NCBI GenBank assembly: GCA_003232015.1
Contig: QIKU01000148.1
Coordinates: 1 to 21,848 of the forward strand
DNA from: Gammaproteobacteria bacterium
Lineage (GTDB): Bacteria; Pseudomonadota; Gammaproteobacteria; UBA6429
Length of the DNA: 21,848 nucleotides
Direction: 5' to 3'
Shown one piece after another: positions 15,330 through 21,848 of this stretch. The notes under the pieces were generated by a model. The model was not told the origin of the DNA. It worked only from the letters and a program-made list of their open reading frames with translations, and searched no databases. A program made the translations under genes and the position numbers. How positions within the stretch are numbered: position 1 is the first letter of the stretch; each line of letters starts with the position of its first letter.

Positions 15330-15375
15330 AAAACGGCAACCTCGCAAAACAGTATTTGTGAGTATTGCCGTTTTT
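15329..15375. terminator. Bidirectional rho-independent terminator
   Basis: AAAAACGGCAA (15329-15339) pairs perfectly with TTGCCGTTTTT (15365-15375). An inner CTCGCAAA/TTTGTGAG pairing lengthens the stem. The T- and A-tracts make it work in both directions. It separates the plus-strand TonB operon from the minus-strand adenylate kinase gene. Confidence 0.9.
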
Positions 15376-15387
15376 ACCAGTAAAAAA

Positions 15388-16029
15388 TTAAGAACCTAAT
15401 TTAGCCTTAATAGCATCAATTACCGCATCGCTTGATGTTGCATTCACTGCAACTAACATCCCTTCTTTTTTGTAGAAGTCAGCCAGCGGTGCTGTTTGCT
15501 TATTGTAAACGTCTAAACGGTTGCTGATGGCTTCTTCGGTTTCGTCGTCACGTTGCACAACTGGGCCACCACATTTATCGCACTTGCCTTCTTCTTTGGT
15601 GGGGTTTGATTTTACGTTGTAAATCGCACCACAATCGGTACAGGTACGGCGCGTGGTTAAACGATCCAGGATGACGTCTTTAGCAACCTGAATATCAACC
15701 GCCATATCCAGTTTTTCGCCCATGTCGGCCAGTAGTTTTTTCAGTGCTTCGGCCTGTGGAATGGTGCGAGGGAAACCGTCGAGTAAGTAACCTTTTTTGC
15801 AGTCGTCTTCTTTCAAGCGTTCGCCCATAATGCCCATGATAAGCTCGTCAGAAACCAGATCACCGGCTTTCATGGCCGCTTCAGCTTGTTTACCGAGTTC
15901 GCTACCGGCAGCAACCGCTGCACGTAAGATGTCGCCAGTTGAAATTTGAACAGAACCATCTAATTTAGTTAATAATTTTGCAACGGTACCTTTGCCTGCA
16001 CCGGGTGCGCCTAATAAAATTAATTTCAT
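15388..16029 (-). CDS. adk: Adenylate kinase with Cys4 zinc-type LID
   Basis: A 213-residue adenylate kinase (ATP + AMP to 2 ADP). The P-loop GAPGAGKGT is at 7-15, the AMP-binding TGD at 31-33, and DGFPRT at 84-89. The LID domain carries four cysteines (C130, C133, C150, C153) as CTDCG and CDKCG, the structural zinc site of the Cys4 class. The E. coli enzyme lacks this Cys4 site. Start ATG at 16029 has a purine-rich ribosome-binding region upstream. The 208-base gap upstream, before the DUF1631 stop, probably holds its promoter. Confidence 0.97.
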   Translation of the reverse strand: MKLILLGAPGAGKGTVAKLLTKLDGSVQISTGDILRAAVAAGSELGKQAEAAMKAGDLVSDELIMGIMGERLKEDDCKKGYLLDGFPRTIPQAEALKKLLADMGEKLDMAVDIQVAKDVILDRLTTRRTCTDCGAIYNVKSNPTKEEGKCDKCGGPVVQRDDETEEAISNRLDVYNKQTAPLADFYKKEGMLVAVNATSSDAVIDAIKAKLGS

Positions 16030-16237
16030 GTTTTTCTCTCTTCTTTTCTTAAGATTGGATAGCTGGAAGCGACATTGAATGCCGAGTTTAAAATTTGAGG
16101 CGCAAATGTAATAAAACTGGCTCGCGTGGGCAAGTGGTTTATGCGTGGAATTGCAATATTTTGCTTATTTTATGCAAAATTGGATGAATTTGGTCGTTTT
16201 AACGTATTCTACTGCGCGATATTGGCTAATACGCCGG

Positions 16238-19120
16238 TTAATGAGTGTTTGTGCCGGTGGGGGTAAGCGAGCTCATTACCGCAGAGAGGGCTCGGTCGAC
16301 CAGAGGAATATCATCAATAATAGTGGCGGTACCCCGGCGCAGATCGGCGGCCAGGCCGTAAAGGGTTTTGTCTGCGATGACATCAAATTTCCAGTTTAAA
16401 AAGGTGTATTCACCGAGTAATTCACTTTTCCATGCCAGTTTTGCACGGGTTTTTTTGTTATTGTCGTCCAGGAATTCAACCCATTTACCCTGTTCAAGAT
16501 GGCGGGCGAGTTCCAGATATTCATCCTGGGGTTGATCTTCGGGTGCGGTGTTGTCATCCAGCGAATAACCGGACAGAATAATGTCTTCAGTGATGAGCTT
16601 GTTAAAGTGGGTGTCGTCATCGGCTGAGTCATTGTCGCCGAGTAAACTGAAGTCGTCTTCCATGTCGGCTAAATGATCTGGTTGTTCTGAAGTCGATTCT
16701 GCGGCTGGGTTTAATTCGGCTTCAGTCTGCTCGTCCTCTTCGATAGAGACGGCAAGTTCTTCCAGACTGATTAACTCCTGCTCCATTTTTAAAATGGTTT
16801 GGTCGATTTCTTCCAGACTAAGATCCGTTTCGTAATTATCATCGGCTTCATAGTCTATTTCTTCAACAATAATATCAGTAAGCTGAGGAATAGCGCTTTG
16901 CTCTTCTGGCAGGTTTTCTGTTGGCGGGTTTTCTGTTTTTGCTGTTGCATCTGTACTTGTATTCGGTTCTGTGGTTGGGTTGAACAGGAAGGATTCATGT
17001 GGTGTGCGTGAGGCTAAATATTCTTTGACGGACAGGCCTTTTATACTGGCCAGATGGAACGGTTCCATTTTGGCGAGTATCTCCTTAATTTCCTGTTCTG
17101 AAACCTCAATGACCTGTAGACCATTGCGTAAGGTCATCACCAGTTGGCCAATAATATTAGCCAGTTTTTGGCGATCGAGTGACGCATGTTTGGGCTGGAT
17201 TGACCATTCAAGGACGTCAACAAAGCGTACCTGATTTTTCCATGTGTCACTGTTTTGGCCATTGTTTAAATAGGTGTTGAGCATTACCCGTTTCCAGGGG
17301 CCTTTGACCAGTTCAACTATCACATCAGGCAAATGCTTATCTGATAAAATATCATCAATGGTATCTTCTACCCATTGGTAAGCCAGAGCGTTGTCTTCTT
17401 TTTGCTTTATTTTCTTTTCAATTTTATGGCTAACGGTTTGCTCAACATTATCATGCTGTTCAATAAATTTTTGAAACTGTTCAAGCTGTTGCTCAAAAAT
17501 AACAATGTCATCATCAAAATCATCATTAATTGTACTAACCACTCGCTCAATTTCACTGAGCAGGTTTTGTGAAGAGACATCTTCTTCATCGACAATGCCA
17601 AGTGCCGCATGTGCCAGTTCGTTGAGCAATTGTCTGGCAGTGTTTTTATTGGTAGAGAAAAATTCTTTATCAATAATCGCCGCTTTTAATAAAGGAATTT
17701 GTAAGCGTGCAATATGAGCCTTGGCTGCATCGGGTATGTTTTTATCTTCAAGAATAAACTCAAACAACATCGAAACAACATCAATCACATCCTGATCAAG
17801 TGGATTCATCTGGTTAATAGAAAAATGTTCATCCTGCTGCTGTAGTTGTTGAACAACATATTGTTTTAGGTTACTAGTTGATTGTAATGTGACTTCTTCA
17901 ATTTCTTCGCCAGCTTCATTGGTAGAGACAGAAACATTTTGCTGCATAAAATTATGTGGAATGTTTTGCAGTTGAGTTAATGAACCAACAAATTGAGGGG
18001 TGGAAACAGCATAAGAAGCATTTGCTTGCATTTCTGCTGATGAGGTAGCGGTATTCATAGCATTGTTTCCGGACATTCCTGCTGGTGTCTGAGATGGCGT
18101 TAACATATGGACATTGTTTGCTGGAGTGGCACCTGCACCTGCTACAGGTGCGCCATTGATTGCAGGCGGTTGGCCTGCTGCTATTGCAGCTTGCGTGTGC
18201 TGTTGTGCCAGCAACTGTTGGAACTGTGCAATCGAGGTGTCACCCTGTGTATTAGCCGGGGTAGCTGCACCATAGGCCATTTGTCCTGCGGGCACGGCTG
18301 CTTGCGGGTAATACGCCGGATTTACATGCCCCTGCATTGTATTTAATTCAGTTTCGCCAGGCACCGGGTTTTCTTCGTTGGTATTAGACGGCGAAGTGAT
18401 ATGTTCTGATTTTTTAACACGGTGTTTAAATTCAGGTAATACATCGGCGGCAATAAATAAATTATTGGCTTCATGCAATAAGGGGGAAATGCCGGCAACA
18501 ATTTCCTGATCAAATAATTTTAAAATAATTAAACTTATTTTAAGTTCAATATCCAGCGTGGCGGCAGCTTTCATAAATGCATGGCAAATAACATCGGGGC
18601 CGAGGGGGTTGTTTTGCGGTGTAACGTCGGTATTTAAAACATGGCTTAAACGTTTTTCAATTGCGCTTAAGTCTTGCATGCAATGGTGCGATACTTTTGT
18701 GACAATATTTCTTATAGCGATATTTTCTTCCAGATCGGCATCTTCCACTAATGACAAATCATCTATCGATAAATTATCAAGCGACAGAGAATCGGTATCT
18801 TTTTCTGGAACTGTGATATTTTTTCTGTTTTTAAGATCGGAAAAAGCCTGGCGGATATAATCAAAATGCTGGTTTTCAATCTCGCTGCGTTTTAAGCGAA
18901 TAATCCGCATGGAATCAAAGTAAGCGGTTGAGTCGGTGGTGGTGTCGGTTTTTTCTGCCAGTGCAAATAATGTGTCATCCGCATGGTCAAACATTTTCAG
19001 TAAAATGGATTTCACATGTTTTAAGGTCAGTGCTTCACAATGCTCAAATAATTTTTTGAAAATAACCTGCTGTTTGATATTGGGTTGTTTAAGCGCTGTA
19101 ATATTATCCAAATTTCTCAT
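16238..19120 (-). CDS. DUF1631 family protein, riboswitch-controlled
   Basis: About 960 residues from ATG at 19120. This start has AGGG (19131-19128) seven bases upstream and is the first ATG after the riboswitch. A longer frame to 19216 would run through the aptamer and is rejected. The N-terminal helical region opens MRNLDNITALKQPNIKQQVI. A long Gln/Ala/Pro-rich low-complexity linker spans about residues 253-378. A helical central region follows, then an acidic linker rich in Glu/Asp (about 740-860). The conserved C-terminus has GKWVEFLDDNNKKTRAKL and LAWKSELLGEYTFLNWKF, which resembles the PilZ-like end of DUF1631 proteins. Cytoplasmic and soluble. Function unknown; a c-di-GMP-linked role is supported by the riboswitch and by the PilZ-like tail, though I cannot verify c-di-GMP-binding residues. 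Confidence 0.88.
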   Translation of the reverse strand: MRNLDNITALKQPNIKQQVIFKKLFEHCEALTLKHVKSILLKMFDHADDTLFALAEKTDTTTDSTAYFDSMRIIRLKRSEIENQHFDYIRQAFSDLKNRKNITVPEKDTDSLSLDNLSIDDLSLVEDADLEENIAIRNIVTKVSHHCMQDLSAIEKRLSHVLNTDVTPQNNPLGPDVICHAFMKAAATLDIELKISLIILKLFDQEIVAGISPLLHEANNLFIAADVLPEFKHRVKKSEHITSPSNTNEENPVPGETELNTMQGHVNPAYYPQAAVPAGQMAYGAATPANTQGDTSIAQFQQLLAQQHTQAAIAAGQPPAINGAPVAGAGATPANNVHMLTPSQTPAGMSGNNAMNTATSSAEMQANASYAVSTPQFVGSLTQLQNIPHNFMQQNVSVSTNEAGEEIEEVTLQSTSNLKQYVVQQLQQQDEHFSINQMNPLDQDVIDVVSMLFEFILEDKNIPDAAKAHIARLQIPLLKAAIIDKEFFSTNKNTARQLLNELAHAALGIVDEEDVSSQNLLSEIERVVSTINDDFDDDIVIFEQQLEQFQKFIEQHDNVEQTVSHKIEKKIKQKEDNALAYQWVEDTIDDILSDKHLPDVIVELVKGPWKRVMLNTYLNNGQNSDTWKNQVRFVDVLEWSIQPKHASLDRQKLANIIGQLVMTLRNGLQVIEVSEQEIKEILAKMEPFHLASIKGLSVKEYLASRTPHESFLFNPTTEPNTSTDATAKTENPPTENLPEEQSAIPQLTDIIVEEIDYEADDNYETDLSLEEIDQTILKMEQELISLEELAVSIEEDEQTEAELNPAAESTSEQPDHLADMEDDFSLLGDNDSADDDTHFNKLITEDIILSGYSLDDNTAPEDQPQDEYLELARHLEQGKWVEFLDDNNKKTRAKLAWKSELLGEYTFLNWKFDVIADKTLYGLAADLRRGTATIIDDIPLVDRALSAVMSSLTPTGTNTH

Positions 19121-19125
19121 GTATG

Positions 19126-19151
19126 AACCCTGCTGAGTTTGTTGGGTTACA
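19126..19151 (-). promoter_or_regulatory. Predicted Shine-Dalgarno sequestering expression platform
   Basis: On the minus strand AACCC (19148-19144) can pair with GGGTT (19130-19126), which contains the ribosome-binding AGGG of the DUF1631 gene. The same AACCC, extended to TGTAACCC (19151-19144), can instead form eight pairs (one G-U) with GGGTTGCA of the aptamer 3' arm (19186-19179). The two helices are mutually exclusive, as expected for a translational switch. Confidence 0.6.
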
Positions 19152-19177
19152 CACGATGCGAAGTATTGAGCATTGAG

Positions 19178-19262
19178 TTGCAACCCCGCTATCATAGTTT
19201 TTGCCAAAATTGACACTGTAGACCGGAAGTTTTGCGTCCCCCCCTTTCGGTGAGGTTTGCCT
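19178..19262 (-). promoter_or_regulatory. c-di-GMP-I (GEMM-I) riboswitch aptamer
   Basis: Read on the minus strand, the region contains the GEMM-I hallmarks in order: GGCAAACC (19261-19254), a CC-GAAA-GG tetraloop hairpin, GGACGCAAA, CCGG, CTA, a variable second hairpin, and the strongly conserved AGCGGGGTTGC (19190-19180). The order and spacing match the Vc2-type aptamer. P1 is GCAA/TTGC. The aptamer sits 58 bases upstream of the DUF1631 ATG, so c-di-GMP very likely controls that gene. Confidence 0.92.
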
Positions 19263-19264
19263 TT

Positions 19265-19277
19265 ATAATAAGTTATA
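19265..19277 (-). promoter_or_regulatory. Candidate -10 for the riboswitch/DUF1631 transcript
   Basis: TATAAC (19277-19272) on the minus strand would place the start of transcription near 19265, just before the aptamer, as is usual for this riboswitch class. No good -35 is visible, which fits an activator-dependent promoter. The CRP-type site is centred about 68 bases upstream of that start. Confidence 0.4.
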
Positions 19278-19316
19278 GGTGATATCGGCAGAAATACGCT
19301 GAACTTTGGGATATAG

Positions 19317-19322
19317 TATAAT
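19317..19322 (+). promoter_or_regulatory. Consensus -10 TATAAT toward the second GGDEF-EAL gene
   Basis: A perfect TATAAT on the plus strand, with only a poor -35 at 17 bases. The CRP-type site begins four bases after it, so binding there would be expected to interfere with this promoter. The resulting leader would be about 220 bases. Confidence 0.35.
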
Positions 19323-19325
19323 TTA

Positions 19326-19341
19326 TGTGATGGAGTTCACA
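19326..19341. promoter_or_regulatory. CRP-type binding site
   Basis: TGTGATGGAGTTCACA is a perfect match to the CRP core TGTGA-N6-TCACA, and the flanks are AT-rich. It lies in the divergent space between the riboswitch-controlled DUF1631 gene and the second GGDEF-EAL gene. Confidence 0.75.
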
Positions 19342-19364
19342 AATTAGCCTGGCACAAAAATTGC

Positions 19365-19374
19365 CCAATATTGG
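19365..19374. repeat. Perfect 10-bp palindrome
   Basis: CCAATATTGG in the leader of the second GGDEF-EAL gene. Too short to be significant alone; recorded as a possible operator half of unknown identity. The rest of the 19217-19549 gap apart from the riboswitch, CRP site and this palindrome shows nothing recognisable. Confidence 0.25.
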
Positions 19375-19549
19375 TGCGTTCACTGGCTTTTTTCATGAGT
19401 GCACAGGTTTTGGCAATCCTGAATTTGTGAATCGTGCGCAAAAATATGCAAATCTGAAATATCGGATAAAACCAGTAAAAAACTTAAGTAAAAGAAAATG
19501 ATACCGATAAAACAGGCACACCTTTATATAACTGGACTGACTATTATTT

Positions 19550-21640
19550 ATGCGCCTTTCATCTGATCAGCACCGCAGTCTGCGTCGTTTGATGGTACTC
19601 TCATTCGTTCTTATTATGTTGATGAGCGGCGTTGCATGGTTTCATACTAACAGGAACATTGAGTCCAGTCAGATTGAATTAGCGATGGACAACAACAAAA
19701 TTGCCGCAGCACTTATTGGCGATTTAATTGTAAATTTTCACCTGCTGGACTCCAGAATAGAGACGTCAGGGGAAAGTGCGTTATCAAGTCTAAATAAACT
19801 ATCGGGTGCAGATATTTTAAGGTCGAATAGTTATTCCCGTATGCAGCTAATCAGCGATTACTATCTGAATGCGTTCTCACTCCAGAAAATTAACTTAATT
19901 TCCAAGTCTGGCAAAATACTCTTTTCCACTCATCCCGAGGATATCGGCAAGCCAGTTACATCACAGAAAAATTTTGAAAAGGCTTTAGGTGGTGAGAGTT
20001 TTAGTTTGCACCTGCATGAGGGAGAAGGACATAAGAAAAAGCATTTTATCGTCAGTTTTGTTCCTGTTTATGACAGGTTGAAATCTGTAAATGAGAGTGG
20101 AGATAAAAAAACACGGCAGCGCAAGGTGATTGCCGTTGTTGAACTGGTTGTGGATAAATCACTGTTAACGGAGCATATCCGGTTTACACAGACAATAGTA
20201 TTAATTGCATGGCTGTCAACCCTTGTTCTTTTAATTATGCTGTTTTTATATCTGATGAAATACTCAAACGATTTAGTAACTAAATATGCAAAGAAAATTG
20301 TTGCACAGTCAAAATCAGACAGTGTTACCGGGTTATTAAATCGGCACCATTTTCATCGGTTGTTAAAAAAATCAGTCACAAGAACGATGCAGCAAAATGC
20401 AATATTGGCTTTGCTGCTTGTTGATATCGATCACTTTAGAGAATTAAACGCAAAATATGATTATTCTTTCAGTGATGAAGTTTTGAAAATTCTGGTGCAA
20501 AGAATAAATCGCTTGCTTGGCTCGGAAGATATTCTCGCGCGAACCGGTGATGATGAATTTTCGGTTCTTATTGAGCATCCAGGTTCAATTGCAAGCATTC
20601 AGGGGTTTGCAAGGAAAATACTGGAGAAGGTGAATGAGCCAATTCAGATTGATGCAAATTATATTCATATAACCTGTAGTATTGGAATAAGCGTCATTAA
20701 TCACGATGCCAGAGAAATGGAGGAGCTTATTCAACACGCTGATTCCGCTTTATATAATGCGAAAGATTTTGGCCGTAATAATTTTCAGTTATTTAATCGG
20801 GATGATGGGTGTCGGCATATTAAATTTTATGAACGCCAATACTCCTTAAATAAAGCACTTGAAGAAAATGAATTTATTTTATTTATTCAGCCAAGAATAA
20901 ATGGCGAAACGGGTGACATAATCGGTGGTGAGGCATTGCTACGCTGGGATAACCCGGACTATGGGTTAGTGCAGCCGCTGGAATTTTTGCCCGCACTTGA
21001 ATCGAGTGGCTTGATACATAATGTGGGTAAATGGGTTTTGGCTGAGGCTTGCAAAATGTGCAAGCATTGGCAGAACCAGGGGTTATCGGACGCCACAATT
21101 TCAGTGAATGTTTCAGCATTGCAGTTCAAAAAAGAAGATTTTGCTATGTCCGTGAAAGAAGCTTTAACGAGTAACGGGCTGGATGGTTGTATGCTGGAGT
21201 TAGAACTGACAGAAACCTGTTTAATGGATAATGTTGAATTTAGCTTGAATGTTTTAAATGCGTTAAAAGAAATGGGCGTTCGTATTGCTATTGATGATTT
21301 TGGTACAGGCTTCTCTTCTTTTGATTATTTAAGCCGTTTCCCTATTGATGAACTGAAAATTGATCGTTCCTTTATAAGTAAGGTGCATGACCGTGCAGAC
21401 AATGACCATGCTGCGATTGTTACTGCCATTATGTCTTTGTCTCACAGTCTACACCTGGATGTCGTAGCAGAGGGTGTTGAGACGGCTCATGAGTTGGCGT
21501 ATATGAACGCATTAGGTTGCAAAACGGTTCAGGGGTTTTTATTTAGTAAACCTTTGCCCGTTAACGAGTTTGAAGCCTTGCTGAAAGATAATACGCCCAT
21601 ACTGAAAGTGCTGGAGGATGTACGTAAGCAGTTGACTTAA
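19550..21640 (+). CDS. Membrane sensor c-di-GMP phosphodiesterase with degenerate GGDEF
   Basis: A 696-residue inner-membrane protein. TM1 is about 13-31. A Cache-like periplasmic sensor spans about 32-213 (ISKSGKILFSTHPEDIGKPV is a typical Cache segment) and includes a His-rich loop HLHEGEGHKKKH (154-165). TM2 is about 214-237. The GGDEF domain carries GDDEF (333-337) instead of GGDEF, and the inhibitory-site Arg is replaced (GSED at 324-327), so cyclase activity and product inhibition are probably lost. The EAL domain keeps E461, N520, E552, D582/D583, K603, E641 and Q661 and should be active. The predicted net activity is c-di-GMP hydrolysis, perhaps GTP-tuned. The start ATG at 19550 lacks a strong ribosome-binding site. 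It shares its upstream region with the DUF1631 gene. Confidence 0.92.
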   Translation: MRLSSDQHRSLRRLMVLSFVLIMLMSGVAWFHTNRNIESSQIELAMDNNKIAAALIGDLIVNFHLLDSRIETSGESALSSLNKLSGADILRSNSYSRMQLISDYYLNAFSLQKINLISKSGKILFSTHPEDIGKPVTSQKNFEKALGGESFSLHLHEGEGHKKKHFIVSFVPVYDRLKSVNESGDKKTRQRKVIAVVELVVDKSLLTEHIRFTQTIVLIAWLSTLVLLIMLFLYLMKYSNDLVTKYAKKIVAQSKSDSVTGLLNRHHFHRLLKKSVTRTMQQNAILALLLVDIDHFRELNAKYDYSFSDEVLKILVQRINRLLGSEDILARTGDDEFSVLIEHPGSIASIQGFARKILEKVNEPIQIDANYIHITCSIGISVINHDAREMEELIQHADSALYNAKDFGRNNFQLFNRDDGCRHIKFYERQYSLNKALEENEFILFIQPRINGETGDIIGGEALLRWDNPDYGLVQPLEFLPALESSGLIHNVGKWVLAEACKMCKHWQNQGLSDATISVNVSALQFKKEDFAMSVKEALTSNGLDGCMLELELTETCLMDNVEFSLNVLNALKEMGVRIAIDDFGTGFSSFDYLSRFPIDELKIDRSFISKVHDRADNDHAAIVTAIMSLSHSLHLDVVAEGVETAHELAYMNALGCKTVQGFLFSKPLPVNEFEALLKDNTPILKVLEDVRKQLT

Positions 21641-21644
21641 GCGG

Positions 21645-21848
21645 TTAGCTTTTTTCTAATTCTTTTCGTGCAGAAAATTCCAGTTTTAATAACATCGACT
21701 GCATAAGCTTGCAGGTTTTATCCAGTTCATCTTCAGACAGTGTTTTATCAATTTTTACCGGCTTACCAACACTAATCACGATTTTTGAAAAAGGTTTGGG
21801 GATAATAAATTTATCCCATGATTTGAGCTGCCAGTAGCGGGTTGCTGC
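21645..21848 (-). CDS. Partial DUF374 lysophospholipid acyltransferase-like protein, C-terminal 67 residues
   Basis: A minus-strand frame enters from the right edge and ends with TAA at 21647-21645. The residues AATRYWQLKSWDKFIIPKPF and the following SKIVISVGKPVKID resemble the C-terminal part of DUF374 proteins, which belong to the lysophospholipid acyltransferase group. The catalytic region lies outside the window. It converges on the second GGDEF-EAL gene with only four bases between stop codons and no terminator seen. Confidence 0.7.
   Translation of the reverse strand, partial: AATRYWQLKSWDKFIIPKPFSKIVISVGKPVKIDKTLSEDELDKTCKLMQSMLLKLEFSARKELEKS

Noticed and set aside
19121..19216. Upstream extension of the DUF1631 frame to 19216
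   Set aside because: The extension lies inside the c-di-GMP-I aptamer and expression platform. ATG at 19120 has a well-placed ribosome-binding site.

Overview
The window is a stretch of moderately AT-rich bacterial chromosome that looks gammaproteobacterial. The evidence is gene content (RegB/RegA redox two-component pair, DUF1631 protein, TonB system, GGDEF-EAL proteins), CRP- and FNR-type operators, and a classical c-di-GMP-I riboswitch. Genus cannot be assigned from sequence alone. No tRNA, rRNA, CRISPR array, transposase or phage gene was seen, so this reads as ordinary chromosome, although several intergenic spaces are unusually rich in structure.

Layout. 1-128: start of an unknown minus-strand gene, cut by the window edge. 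365-484: a 39-residue membrane peptide gene followed by a terminator. 762-3769: a PhnD-like periplasmic binding protein paired with a membrane GGDEF-EAL protein. 3770-4250: a long gap with two perfect palindromes and a block of five back-to-back hairpins. 4251-5186: an HPP-family membrane protein. 5490-8434, minus strand: a YeiH-type permease, a 42-residue membrane peptide, a terminator, a universal stress protein and an SRPBCC-like protein whose 3' end is frame-disrupted. An FNR box lies upstream of the permease. 8817-10654, minus: RegA and RegB homologues. Two tandem RegA-type boxes lie between regB and the divergent TonB operon. 10871-15329, plus: TonB-like protein, TonB-dependent receptor, Asp-box propeller lipoprotein with a His/Cys motif in each repeat, and a thioredoxin-like protein, closed by a bidirectional terminator. 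15388-16029, minus: adenylate kinase. 16238-19120, minus: DUF1631 protein behind a c-di-GMP-I riboswitch. 19550-21640, plus: a second GGDEF-EAL protein with a degenerate GGDEF motif. 21645-21848, minus: end of a DUF374 acyltransferase-like gene.

Two themes tie the window together. The first is c-di-GMP: two GGDEF-EAL enzymes plus a riboswitch-controlled DUF1631 gene whose product ends in a PilZ-like region. The riboswitch and a perfect CRP site share one divergent intergenic space with the second GGDEF-EAL gene. The second theme is redox or oxygen control: RegBA, RegA boxes, the FNR box, and the permease/stress-protein cluster. The most novel-looking items are the TonB operon with its His/Cys-lined propeller, the predicted translational OFF switch on DUF1631, the five-hairpin element at 4073-4188, and the permease plus micropeptide pair.
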